Source: Cylicocyclus nassatus (Eukaryota > Nematoda > Chromadorea > Rhabditida > Strongylidae). From it: 64,000 nt of DNA. How positions within the stretch are numbered: the stretch's first letter is position 1; each line of letters opens with the position of its first letter. The translations under genes and the position numbers were made by a program. The stretch lies in assembly GCA_958299035.1 (NCBI GenBank), contig CATQJL010000112.1, forward strand, positions 50,426,941 through 50,490,940, read 5' to 3'. Below are positions 47,124 to 57,730 of the stretch, one piece after another. The notes under the pieces are model-generated. The model made no database searches, was not told the DNA's origin, and saw nothing but the letters and a program-made list of their open reading frames with translations.

Positions 47124-47426
47124 ATGAGAATTTTCAACCTTACCTTTTTGTTACTTACCATCTTGGTGGTACGTTGACCAAGCAAGACATAATATAGTTT
47201 ACGATTTGACTCCATAGACTTGCTGACTTTACACTACTTTTAATGCTTACAGATTCTCTCTGCTGTGGACGTTGGTGAATGCGCAGTTATCGATAAAGTA
47301 AGAGCAGTATTCGAAAACCTTCCGACCTTCGCTGAAAGTTTGAAAAGAATTGCACAAGCAGTTAGAAAGATCAGAGAATCAAATGGTGCACCAGCACCAG
47401 AACCTGTACCTCAAGATGGAAAGTGA
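47124..47426 (+). CDS. Small secreted peptide gene, two exons (right copy)
   Basis: Exons are 47124-47168 and 47253-47426, with an 84-bp intron at 47169-47252. The 72-residue product is the same as that of the left-arm gene at 806-1108. Both copies keep the frame, splice sites and signal peptide, which fits recent duplication or two alleles. An upstream open frame at 46912-47127 on the same strand overlaps the start codon and is probably not translated. I see no convincing polyadenylation signal directly downstream. Confidence 0.6.
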
Positions 47427-48022
47427 TGTTTTGTGCTCGATTGTCGATAAATCTTGGCATGGTGATTCAATTGTAATACAGACATTCCGTCCGTCCACCT
47501 TCATCAGGACTTTTTGAAAGATTGAGACTTTGAGAACTGCCTGCTCAAACGCCCTGTTTGGCAGTAAATTCAGTCTAACTTTTCTGATGGATTAGCGAAT
47601 AGATGTGTAAGCCTGACTTCAGCCTTTTCAAATCGGAATGTAGAGAACGAACAACCAGTACTGCGCTGCTGCTGCACTATGAGTGAGTATGATAATCACT
47701 GCACACAATGCCCTTATATGGTTATGAAGATCTCGTATTAGAATCCACACAGGTTTGATAGGAAAACATTTGATGTTTATAGTAATGCCTTCATCTTTGC
47801 GGTTCATTTTTGGTGGTTTAGACGCTATTCAAAAGGCCTCCAATGTTTTGCGGCCATTGACTCCGATTCGTGCGACAAGATTGTGACAGTGACTTGAAAG
47901 TACTGTTCTCACGACATAACCTTCGATGTGCACCCAAAGGTGTGGACATTTTGGATTTTCTAAGGCATCAAGATGTTTTGATTCTTCTGTACGAGGGTCT
48001 GCCGATGTTTCTTATGTATTGG

Positions 48023-48256
48023 TCACCGTATTTTTTGACAGGTGAGATATACCACTCCTAATTCCATGCAGCCGTATAGTTTTTCAAAGCTCAGATGATA
48101 CAATCGGCGGTCTTGCATATTCTGTCGTACGCTCGATTTAGAAGCAGGGATATCTATAACTTTGACAAGATCATCGAGGCCTGCTGGAAACAAAGACTTT
48201 TTTATAGTTTTGCTAAAATCATCAGATACGAAGAACACAAACCGATATTTTTGCAA
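48023..48256 (-). CDS. Coding-like exon of an unrecognised gene (right copy)
   Basis: Mirror copy of the exon at the window start. Here its 5' side is complete in sequence: the frame is closed upstream by an in-frame TAG just beyond 48256. It either starts at a splice acceptor in that region or is a remnant. No family is recognised. Sequence beyond 48232 is not available for the left copy, so the two cannot be compared there. Confidence 0.35.
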   Translation of the reverse strand: MQKYRFVFFVSDDFSKTIKKSLFPAGLDDLVKVIDIPASKSSVRQNMQDRRLYHLSFEKLYGCMELGVVYLTCQKIR

Positions 48257-49077
48257 GAGCTAGAATTGTTTTTAGCTACATAGAGAACGTCGGATTCAGC
48301 ATAGAATACAATCTCAAATTCGAGTTCAGCAGAAAAGGAAAAAGAACTGTTTTAAAAAACATCTTCACAAGTACAAGCAGACAGATTCATCAAAAAATAA
48401 AGCTATATGCAAATCTAATAATTTTTGTCTGTACAGAGAGATTATTTGGCTCAACGGGTGCACATATCGTTGGACGACCGTTCCGAATGCGCCATTAAGT
48501 CAAGAATGTTTTATTTTCCTTTGAATATCACACATTGGCAATAATAAGCTGCATTCGATAACCTGTAAATGGAACAAACTATTGACAATTTCTAACTGAA
48601 ACCCGAACTTACATGCTATCATAGAGAGGTGATAATTTAGCAGAACAAAACCAAAAGTATAAACATTCACAGTAGACTGCTAGATAGAAGAATGTATTAA
48701 TTTCTAGAAAACACTGAAAGGCTAATTTTGAATGATCTTTGAGAACAACCTTTATCTCTTAAAATGCGTCAGGCAGCCGTAAGCATCAGATCAGCAGAAA
48801 TGCGGTAAAATATCAGGGCTAGTAGTAATTCCCCCAAAGTCGTCACAACTCAGAGAAGACGCGGTCATAACCGTTCAATGCGAGCCACAAATTGGGCATG
48901 AAGGGCGTTGGCCGCCTTCGCAAAAAGCCCTGCGATCAGCAGTCATCGAACCCGCAGACCGCATCGAGCAGCGCGCGCAGCTATAAGCAATGTCCTTGTT
49001 GGAACTCTGAGCAGTAGAAAGGTGCATGAGGTAGAAGGATAGGCACTCAAGCTAATATGTTGAAATTTGTAAGCAAA

Positions 49078-49108
49078 GACGAGACGAGACGAGACGAGAC
49101 GAGACGAG
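49078..49108. repeat. (GAGAC)n microsatellite
   Basis: About six tandem copies of the pentamer GAGAC/ACGAG. Confidence 0.9.
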
Positions 49109-49491
49109 TGTCACCGGTGAGTATACATACAGCTATCACGTTGCTATCGTAAACACTAGGTTTGCGATATCTAAACGGAGATATCACTGCGAATAGCGCA
49201 GTGCCTGTGTCGCACGTTTCCGAGCTAGAGTCTCGAGCACAAACCACAATGACAGCAGATTTTTTGCAAAGTGATATGAAAAAACACATGCATGTCAAGT
49301 TTTTTTTAGTGATTATAAGGACTTGAAAGGTTTTTGGATGTGCAAACAAAATATTGATGATATATTGAAAATTTACAAATTATGCTATTTCATTAGCCAT
49401 AGCACCAAATCGTTTTCTTACTCAAATAAAAGGAAAGCAACGGGTGCACAGCTAGTGAAAAGCAAAAAAAAGACAATAGTTTTGATGAAAA

Positions 49492-49680
49492 GTGCATAAA
49501 TTGCAAGAAACTATAAAATTATGGCATGCAGAAAATTATCAAGAGCAAAGTGGCTGCAAAACAAACATCGAAGCTAAAAACCGCTTAAGAGAAGCAAATT
49601 TGGCTGGAAAGGACTCGAAGGTGCATGCTTATCAAAATCGATTTGCCTTGTCTAAGTTGCGAGGCAAATATCAGAAGTAA
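49492..49680 (+). CDS. Short lysine-rich open frame, unknown
   Basis: A 62-codon frame (HAENYQEQSGCKTNIEAKNR, then KLRGKYQK) ends in a TAA TGA double stop. It has a protein-like codon pattern but no ATG at its start (GTG) and no clear acceptor. It could be a terminal exon or chance. Confidence 0.22.
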   Translation: MHKLQETIKLWHAENYQEQSGCKTNIEAKNRLREANLAGKDSKVHAYQNRFALSKLRGKYQK

Positions 49681-50230
49681 TGATAGCAGGGAGAAAAATT
49701 AGCTGTGCGACTCGCGTTGTGCGCTATTCTGTTCATATTGATTGTATTTGACGTGCGTTTTGATCCTTTGCGTGCATCTACGGACAGCGGGCGCACCACC
49801 ACCCCGGACGTACTCGACGCTAGTCGTTTGTCGACACCACGACTTCTCTGCATTTCCTGATTGTCTGCACGACGTGCACGCTGGTGCTGCCTTGTCGTGC
49901 CGGCGGCGTTGCCGCAGCGTTATGCCAGGCATATGCCTTGGTCACGTCGCCTATCCCTTATCAGGGGGGGGGGAGGCACTAGAAAGGCACTTGCCGTGTT
50001 CCGAGCGAGTCGTCACGACTCGAGTGGGGTTTACTACAGGCCCAGATAGCTTCCACACTCGCAAATATGTTGTCAGTAGTACCAACCGGCGAATCAACAA
50101 TAATTACATGGATTTTAGTGTACTCAACAAAGGCAGGAATATTCCAGAAATCTAAGAAATGGAACGCAAACACCATGCATACAATACCGCTCATATTCCG
50201 TCAAAGAAAGTCGCCGCACTTTAGCGGACT

Positions 50231-50318
50231 GCGCCACAGTGCGCTGTAGTGCGTCGGAGCGCGGCAGAGTGTGCCTGAGCGCGCTAGAGTGCGTTCGGAG
50301 AGCAGCGGAGTGCGACGC
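50231..50318. repeat. GC-rich tandem array with a 10-bp period
   Basis: Nine successive decamers of the form GCGNNNNAGT/GAGC follow each other in register, for example GCGCTGTAGT, GCGTCGGAGC, GCGGCAGAGT, GTGCCTGAGC, GCGCTAGAGT. The flanks CACTTTAG (50217) and CTAAAGTG (about 50325) are inverted, so the array lies in the loop of a hairpin and may be the core of a miniature element. Confidence 0.7.
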
Positions 50319-51195
50319 ACATTACTAAAGTGCGCCGGAATCCGCGTCGCATCGTCATATCCCGCTTCAGAATGAACTTATTTTGAACCCAAAAATACTG
50401 TTCGATTCAACTTGGCGAAACGCACCATGCAGTATAAAGAAGTGACCCAATTGTAGGAGTACGCAGGTATATGGTTAACAGCAAGTTTTTGCTCAATTTT
50501 GCAGGTTTTTGTTTGACTGGATAGTCCACTTCGCTGATAACGATATTGCCGTTGATTTGCTCTGATGGCCATTGTAGGGATATCGTAGGAGTACGGTAGA
50601 GAGTTACTGTGTTCGAATTTGTTCTGAAATGAGCTCAAGGTACTATACCGCCCGCTCACAGAATGTGCAAATTTTCCGCGAACGTCGCGGAACTATGGGA
50701 ACTCCGCGAATCATGGGAATCACGCAAACACAGCGCCAGACTTCCTTCGAAATGAGTACATTCTGCCGGAAGCAGTGTTGTGTTCAGTTGCCCTCTTTAC
50801 TCCAATTTCAGTATTCTTAAATCTTTCTGCGGAGGCTTTTTCGCAAATTGTAACGCAGCGCCTATCCAACGTAAGAGATACCAGTAAGTACTATTCGATA
50901 GTACTGTTGTAAATTATAATACACTAAAAATTGGCCTAAACTTCTTTACAAAGGAAAGAGAAGGGCTGATGAGTTCTGAAGAAAATTTGCGTCGTCCCAT
51001 ATTCTATTCATCATAACCCTAATATACAAAGCTGGCTTAAGCAGATATGAATTTCGTAATCAGCAGATCAGATAACCCCTATGAGCAAGATTTCAGAGAA
51101 CTTCGAATTTTTCTCATTTCACGCTGTGGGGGCTCGCCAGTGGGTTCACCGAAATGTTGATGATTTTGGTTTGAAGGAAAACTCCGCTCATAGAG

Positions 51196-51414
51196 TAATG
51201 TGAAACGCGTTGAGTCATTGACGATTTATTAGGAAAACACAAAAACCCCTCTCTGCCTATCGGCGTACATGCCGAGGGTTTACTAGGAATATTTCTATAA
51301 CAACACGTAAATATATCAAGGTCGGTGGGTATGCCGCAACCACAGAGACCACATCCACTTAGTTTACAATGAGCGAGCAAGTTCACTATATCTATATGGG
51401 ATGGCTCTACAACA
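51196..51414 (-). repeat. Ty3/gypsy 3' LTR
   Basis: On the minus strand it begins TGTTGTAGAGCCATCC and ends near CGTTTCACATTA, aligned with the 5' LTR along its length with many substitutions. Divergence between the LTRs indicates an old insertion. Confidence 0.85.
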
Positions 51415-51449
51415 CCTCCCTCTTAAGATGAACAACTACATCCTATAAT

Positions 51450-52360
51450 GAGGGTTTATTTGTAGACGTTCTAGCGTGCGATGGAGACTTGGTCTGGTTA
51501 ATGTCGGTGACGTAGTCGAGGTGGCTTGGTGTTCAGCAGCAATTACACCGTTGTTACGTCGGCCTTCGTCGGGATTGAACTGTGTTGAGTCACTAAGTGG
51601 CCATCTCCCATAAGAACATCATATACGACTTTTCCGTAGCGTTGCTCCATGTGTGCTGGAACACATTTTTCATATCCAGAGCGAAAGTCAAGAACCCACA
51701 CAGCCTCTTGTGATTGGTACGCTTTCCTTCGTGCACCATGGTGGCGGTTGAACTTTTCTCCATAGCTTCATTGCCCATTCTTTTTTCTCTGGCTCTTCAT
51801 TCAGCAGCGACAGTGGTGTCCTTATCTGACGTCCCAGGACCAGCTCGGCAGGCGAACGTTGTCCTGAGGTCGGCGTACAAGGCGTCCATCGATAAGACTT
51901 CAGAAACTCCGTGAGCTTTTCCCGTTCCTCTTTCCTTAATTTTCTGGAAGGTTCTCTTGAAAATCTCCACAAACCTCTCCACTTGTCCATTTGATTGTAG
52001 GAATGGAGATAAACGCATATGCTTGATTCTTCGCTCTTCACAAAAACCTTGGAACTCCTTTGCTGTGAACTGCGTCCCATTATCCGACACGATCACTCAG
52101 TCCAAATCGTGCGAATAGAGATCTGAGTTCTCTCAATGTAGCTGTAGTTGACGATGAAGACATTTCAAACACTTCTGGCCATTCCGACTAAACATCACTA
52201 CGACGAGATACATCTTACATTTAGCGGTCCTGCGTAGTCAATGTGAAGTTGATTCCATGGTCTGTCTTTCACTGTCCATAAATGCAGCAACGTCTTCATT
52301 GGCAGTTTGGAGGCTTCTTGACATTCTCTGCAGCGGCGCACTGAATCTTCAATTTTTCCG
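51450..52360 (-). pseudogene. Ty3/gypsy integrase and C-terminal tail
   Basis: On the minus strand it reads SVRRCRECQEASKLP (end of the HHCC domain), LHIDYAGPL (first catalytic Asp), VSDNGTQFTAKEFQGFCEER (second Asp, frame 51797-52096), SNGQVERFVEIFKRTF (catalytic Glu), GQRSPAELVLGRQIRTPLS and a tail with FNPDEGRRNNGVIAAEHQAT ending at the polypurine tract. Catalytic residues are kept, but there are stops and frameshifts. Confidence 0.85.
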
Positions 52361-52365
52361 CTTAC

Positions 52366-53251
52366 AAGGGAAGGAAGGTGGGTTAAAGTGACCTTTCAAA
52401 ATGAGGTGGGTATCATCTTGTAGGGCTTCGAACGCTGATTTCAAATCTGCTTTCCTTATCTGCGGCGCATTTTTGGGCGAGGAGTTATGAGGGTTTTTAG
52501 GGGGCGGAAGTCGATACAAGTACAATCAAGGAGAGCACGCCCTTGTGTGCTGTCTTGTGTAGGGGTTAGTGTGGTGGTCTTGCAGGCAGAGGCTCCCTGG
52601 TTCGAATCTCCTGTTGTGGTTTTCGTTTTGCTGGTCATACAAAAAAATTGTATGAGCGTGGGCAGCGTTCAGACACCACCCCATGTTTCTTTTATAGAAT
52701 CTCGAGGCAACAAGTGCTCTCTCTGAAGGTCGTTGCAAGTGATTTGAAGTGGAGGTAAAATGTCAAGAGAATCAATTCGTCACGTAACACCCCGGTTAAC
52801 GTAAGAGTACACAATGTTCTCAACGTATGAAAAATGCCTATGTTTTGCACATTTTGTCCTCTCCTTTCATCAGTGCACATGAACGTTTGGAAATATAGAA
52901 TAATAAAAATTTGAAGAGATTGGTAGTTAGACGAAGGAAGAGGTGGTGTGTAGACAATACGCGTGCTCTACAAATTTTTTGTATGACCAACAAAGGGAGA
53001 ACCACAGCAGGATATTTGAACCTGAGAGCCTCTACCTGCAAGCCCACCACACTAACCACTACACCAGATGACACCGGTGTGCTCTCCTTGATTGTACTTA
53101 CATCGACTTCCGCCCCTTAAAAGCCCTTATAACTCCTCGCCCAAAAAGCGCCGCAGATAAAGATGGCAAATTTGAAATCAGCGTTCAAAACCCTACAAGA
53201 TGACACCCACCTCATTCTGAAAGACCACTTCGACCCACCTTCCTTCCCTTG
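52366..53251. mobile_element. Fold-back element with inverted tRNA-like segments
   Basis: An 886-bp inverted repeat with ends AAGGGAAGGAAGGTGGG lies inside the gypsy integrase. Each arm of about 300-400 bp contains a tRNA-like segment: an A-box-like TGGTGTAGTGG and a B box GGTTCGAATCTCC at 52599-52611 (plus strand), with the inverse copy GGTTCAAATATCC at about 52995-53007 (minus strand). The AAAAAATTGTATGA-type tail follows the B box. This looks like two tRNA-derived SINE-like units head to head. Confidence 0.65.
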
Positions 53252-53818
53252 GTAAACGGCCAGCTCCCGATCAGCATTTGTATAACATGCGCAATGGTTT
53301 CATTCTTGTGTGATTTTTTTTACAATCTTTTTTCGGGTTACTGGTAACGCTTGTACAGCAGCAGCTTGATCTATCTTCGCTGTGACGAAGTCTTCGGTTT
53401 GGAATGGCGTGGAGGAATCAGTCAGGACAATGCATCGGCTTCTACAAGTTCGGTCGTTTTGCGGTAATCCAGGTCGAAGTCGTATGCGAGTAGAATGAGC
53501 TTCCATCGTTGCAGCCTGTTCGCTGTGTACACAGGCACCATCTTCTTGGGTTCAAAGATTTGCAGCAGCGGCTTGTGATGGTAAACAATCTGAACCGTCT
53601 TCCGTAATATACCGATGGAACTTACGAACTGCGAACACCCAGTGCTAGTCTTTCTTTCTCAATTTGTTAGCTGGAAGGCTTTGGCTTGCATGGCAGATAG
53701 CCTTTCCTGTACCATCCGGCTTCTTGTGTAACATCAAGCCCGTTTCCATAATCTGATGCGTCGCCAGCTACTTCTATCTGAAATTTCGGATCGAAATGTG
53801 TGAGAAGTAATTCCGAGG

Positions 53819-54700
53819 CTAAAACTTCCTTTGCACGCTTAAATGCGTTCTGGCATTCCTCTGTCCATTCGAATTTTGCGTCCTTTTGAGCAATGCATCC
53901 AAAGGTGCACGAAACTGACGCATCTCCGCTACGAACAGTCCGTAGTAGTTTATCATGCTGACGGATGATCGAACATCCGCTATGTTCTTCAGAGCTGGCA
54001 TCTGTTGAATAACTTCAGTCTTCTTTAAATCCCACCTGCGTCCGTTTTTGTCGATGATGCAACCTAAGTGATAGATCTCGGGCTTCAAAGAGTTGCACTT
54101 TTCCAACCTGACGTGGAATCCGTAATCCTTAATTCGCTTAAACAAGGCTTTGGCGGTGTTCTTCCTAACTCCTTTCCGTAATGATTATGTCATCAAGATA
54201 AGCGGCTACTCCAATCAGTCCGCTCATCATAAAATTCATGATCTGCTGGAGCATAACTGGGGCTAATTTCACTCCGAATGGCCGCTTGTAGCGATACAAT
54301 CCCTTGTGCGTATTGATAGTTAGTCCTTTGATGCTTCTTCAACTTCCACCTGCAAGCATGCCTCGGCCAAATCGAGCTGAGTAAGAGCTGGCCTCCATTG
54401 AGCTTGATGAACACATCTCCACTGTAGGCAATGGGTGCTGGTGCAGCTGCAATGCATCGTTGAGTCCCGTCGAGAAGTTGGCGCATAGACGAAACCTGCA
54501 ATTTTCCATCTTGACGGCGACTGTTGGTTCGGCTCACTCTGCGTGTTCTACAGCAGAAGTAACTCCTTCGGCTACCAACTGATCATCTGCCTTCAGTTTC
54601 GGTGCTGTGACGTATGGAATCGGTCTGGTCTTTTTGAAAATTGGGACAGCATCTTTCTTCAAGACAACCTAGCCTTGTCTTCCTACACTTTCCTAGTTCG
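53819..54700 (-). pseudogene. Ty3/gypsy reverse transcriptase
   Basis: Pieces across frames include RPIPYVTAPKLKADDQLV (near 54600), STGLNDALQL, LTINTHKGLYRYKRPFGVK, the catalytic YLDD at 54189-54200 (AAYLDDIIIT), and the thumb region LGCIIDKNGRRWDLKKTEVI at 53819-54145. The catalytic Asp pair is preserved although the frame is broken. An RNase H and connection region continues to about 53300 (DFDLDYRKTTELVEADALS). Confidence 0.85.
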
Positions 54701-54824
54701 CTCCTGAAGAGATCTGGATACTTGTTCTTCAAATCGGCGACAACTTCTGCTCGAATTGCTTCAAGCTAGTCACCTTCCTGCAGTTGTACTTGGTCTTCAA
54801 TTTTTTAGGCTGGCAATTGGATGA

Positions 54825-55070
54825 CTATTCCAATCCCAGTAGATTGGAGCCTTCGGTGACATAGCAAGTTCCTTTTTTATAAACCATTCGTCCTGTAACT
54901 CGATCTTTAACCTTGAAATCAGTTGAAAATTTACCATACATTTGCATGGGCGTCCCATCTACCGTTTTTACAGGCACCACACAGGATTCTAACGCTGGAG
55001 ATCCCATCCTTTTCAGGCTTTACGAGATATCGGCGTTATATCGCACCCGTGTCCAAGTGGAGATTGAGAG
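54825..55070 (-). pseudogene. Ty3/gypsy aspartic protease
   Basis: The active-site motif LDTGA is intact (codons at about 55042-55056), followed after a frameshift by GTPMQMYGKFSTDFKVKDRV and GTCYVTEGSNLLGLEW, the flap and C-part of a retropepsin-like fold. It would process the polyprotein in the particle. Confidence 0.75.
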
Positions 55071-55074
55071 GACT

Positions 55075-55535
55075 TACCTTGACCACAACGTCAAGGTAAG
55101 TGCGAGCGTTTTCGGCGCCGAAGGCGATTGGTCAATTTTGCACTGTGTTCTGCAACCGTAGGACTGTGTCCTTGTAATCTTTCGCTTTCTTCGGCCCGTT
55201 CTAGGGAGTTGTGGACAATCTCTGCTGAAATGCTGACTTCCACATTTAACAATCCACCTTTTCTTCCAACCGCATGAACATCGCGAGTTCCTTCCACAAC
55301 CGTGTCTATCTTCGACAAGGTGTAATTCTCGCATTCGCTGACCAAGTCATCGGTTGTCAGCGGTGTTTCATCCTTATGTGCATCTAGTCTGCGAATCATC
55401 TTGAGGTGTTTTGCAATGACGGGCCCTGAAGGCCGGCTACGAATTGTAGCGTCTTCATTCCAGTATAGCAAGCTCCTCAAATCGAGCGTCCTCATCCATC
55501 CTCTCAAATTTTGGCGTATTCTCGGAACGGTACAT
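55075..55535 (-). pseudogene. Ty3/gypsy gag C-terminal part
   Basis: The frame from about 55535 down to 55091 includes HKDETPLTTDDLVSECENYT and TVVEGTRDVHAV, matching the capsid-to-nucleocapsid region of gypsy gag. In the overlapping frame, KCGSQHFSRDCPQL is a remnant CCHC knuckle. Confidence 0.7.
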
Positions 55536-55536
55536 A

Positions 55537-57050
55537 CAGTGACCGCCAAAAAGTTGCGGACAAGCCTCCCCCTTTTTCATCGCTCTTTTTCAGAGGGAAA
55601 ATGAGGATGAAAAAATGTAATAATTGCATGATGTGATAGAGCTCTTCAAGATCTACAATCTACACTTTGAGTTTTTTGAGAAACATGTGCTCTAAAAGTT
55701 TTAAAAATCTTCTTCTAAAAAAGTCCGAAAATGGCCGCGTCACAATGTTGCTGACAATAATTCTTCGAACGCAAAAATTTTCTTTTGAGTTCTATTTTGA
55801 AGCGGAAACACATGTTATCCGGACGGGTAAGCATCTACTATACAGAGCTCTTCAAGAACCATTAGTTATGGTTGCTTCCCAAAAACCGCAAGCTTGAGTG
55901 TTATTTTAGCTTTTTCAAAAAACAATAATTTCCTTTGTTGAGCCAAATTTCTTCACACGGAAACCTGTTTAAAACATATCAACAAAACAACCGCTTTGCA
56001 GGCTTGTAACTTGGCCTGCAGTCAATATTTGAGCCTGCACTTAGCCTCATTCGAAAGAACGAGACCTTCTCTACACGATGGTATGCAAATAAATTTAGTT
56101 TGGGCAATCCCAGAGATTTGGCGGATGGGGTGGTAGAAGGCAGCTTCTCTAAGCACTTTTCAGCTAAAGTTGAAGAGAGCTCCTTTGCTACCAATTTCAT
56201 CCTGGAAGTTCAAAACTGTTAATTTTCTTTAATAGATCCATTTCGAAGCTCTAAGACTGTTCTGGTGTTCATAAGAGCTTTTACTCCAATCACCTCTGAG
56301 CCTGCCTTCTACCACCCCGTCCGCCAAACCTCTGGGATTGCCCAAACTGATTTTATTTGCATATCTTCGTACCCAGGAAGTCACGTTCTTTCGAATGAGC
56401 CTAATTGCAGGCTCAAATATTGACTGCAGGCCGAGTTACACGCCTGCAAAGCGGTACAAGTCAATGGTGAGGTGCAGGTGGGGTCATGTGCAAGCACTGC
56501 CAAGGGCCACTTTCAGCCAAGAAAATCATCAGCACACGTCCGATGCATAGAGGATGGGAAAGAGCATCTATTTTATCCAGACAGCTTTGCTGGTATGTCT
56601 TAAACAGGTTTCCTTGTGAAAAAATTTGGCTTGATAAAGAAAAATAGAAGTTGTTTTTTGAAAAAAAAAAACTAAAATAACACTCAAGCTTGCGTTTTTT
56701 GGGAAGCTACCATAACCAGTGTGTAGTTCTTGACGAGCTCTGTATAGTAGTATGCTTACCCGTCCTGATAGCTAGTATTTCCGCTTCAAAATAGGACTCA
56801 AAAGAAAATTTTTGCGTTCGAAGAATTATTGTCCGCAATATTGTGACGCGGCCATTTTTGGACTTTTTAGAAAAAGATTCTTAAAATTTATAAAACACAT
56901 GTTTCTCAAAAAACTCAAAGTGCAGATTGTAGATCTTGAAGAGCTCTATCACCTCATGCAATTATTACATTTTTTCATCCTTGTTCTCTTTCTGGAAAAG
57001 AACGATGAAGAAGGGAGGGAGGCTTGTCCGCAACTTTTTGGCGGTCACTG
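55537..57050. mobile_element. Tc1-type fold-back element, 1.5 kb
   Basis: The termini CAGTGACCGCCAAAAAGTTG are perfect inverses flanked by TA (55535-55536, 57051-57052). The arms mirror each other for most of the length around about 56290, including the blocks near 56013 and 56432 (GCCTGCAGTCAATATTTGAG). It is inserted in the gypsy gag. There is no transposase. Confidence 0.85.
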
Positions 57051-57056
57051 TATGTC

Positions 57057-57730
57057 CGTAAGCGTGGATAGGTGACGCGGAAGCACTCAAACCTTCTTCT
57101 TATTAGCGTTTTCTTGGAGGCGGACAGCTTCTGGAGATTTTCGACAGTGGTCTTGAATTCAATTCGTGCGGTTTTGCAGGCATGACCATCTGCATACTTC
57201 CGGCATGCTTTTCCAGCTTCATAAGGACTAGGTCACGCTTCTTGTTGTTTGGCAACAAGGACTCGCTTATGACCGGTCTATATCTGCAGTACCAGTAACG
57301 CAAAGGTATTACCTGTGTCTTCGTCGGAAACGAACCTTTGCCCATCCTTGCTCAGCTGATCGTATTGATCTTTGCTGGCATCATGGGCGCTACACTCTGG
57401 TTGTTGGCCAGAACAGCGATCAGCATCTTCATTAGTTTCTGTTGGGCTTCCATCTGGATTCGAACTTCTTCCTGTTGAAGCCGCATTTATTTCATCATGG
57501 CGTTGAGGACTTTCTCCAGATCTGCACCGATTTTCTGCGACCTTCGGCATGGCTCCGCGGCTACATCGAGATTTTTCCTCTCGTATTTCGATTCTTCAAA
57601 TAAACTTTATTTGGAGGAGTTGTCCTTGAAGTCGACTGAAGGCTTTTTCTTTTTCTTGGTCGGCGATGGAGCTTCTTCTCGTCTTCGTTTGGTGGTGGAG
57701 TTCTTCTTGCCCTTGATCCTGATCGCCAGT
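57057..57730 (-). pseudogene. Ty3/gypsy gag N-terminal part
   Basis: A minus-strand frame with QQEEVRIQMEAQQKLMKMLI (about 57400-57490) has the glutamine/glutamate-rich coiled-coil character of gypsy gag N-termini. The frame is broken on both sides. It is separated from the rest of gag by the fold-back at 55537-57050. Confidence 0.6.

Larger units (their letters stand above)
26943..48232. repeat. Right arm of the giant imperfect palindrome
   Basis: This is the reverse complement of the left arm. Homology to the left arm covers 26943-29191 (BEL/Pao pol) and 31052-48232. The block 29192-31051 has no counterpart on the left; it holds gene-like exons and most of one fold-back element. The right arm lacks the two left-only insertions and so shows their empty sites, near 31891 and near 31095. 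The end at 48232 is set only by the start of the window on the other side, not by a visible repeat boundary. Confidence 0.95.
48257..50960. other. Mostly unassigned sequence beyond the palindrome arm
   Basis: No counterpart occurs elsewhere in the window except at about 50420-50600, which resembles 32280-32400 (shared AGCAAGTTTTTGCTCARTTTTG-like wording). The region 48770-49020 is unusually GC-rich and has no open frame. A run of ten G lies at 49964-49973. A microsatellite, one short frame and a 10-bp tandem array are listed separately. Confidence 0.5.

Noticed and set aside
49742..50155. 137-codon arginine/cysteine-rich frame
   Set aside because: It runs through a ten-G homopolymer and a GC-rich stretch open in several frames; nothing protein-like is recognised.
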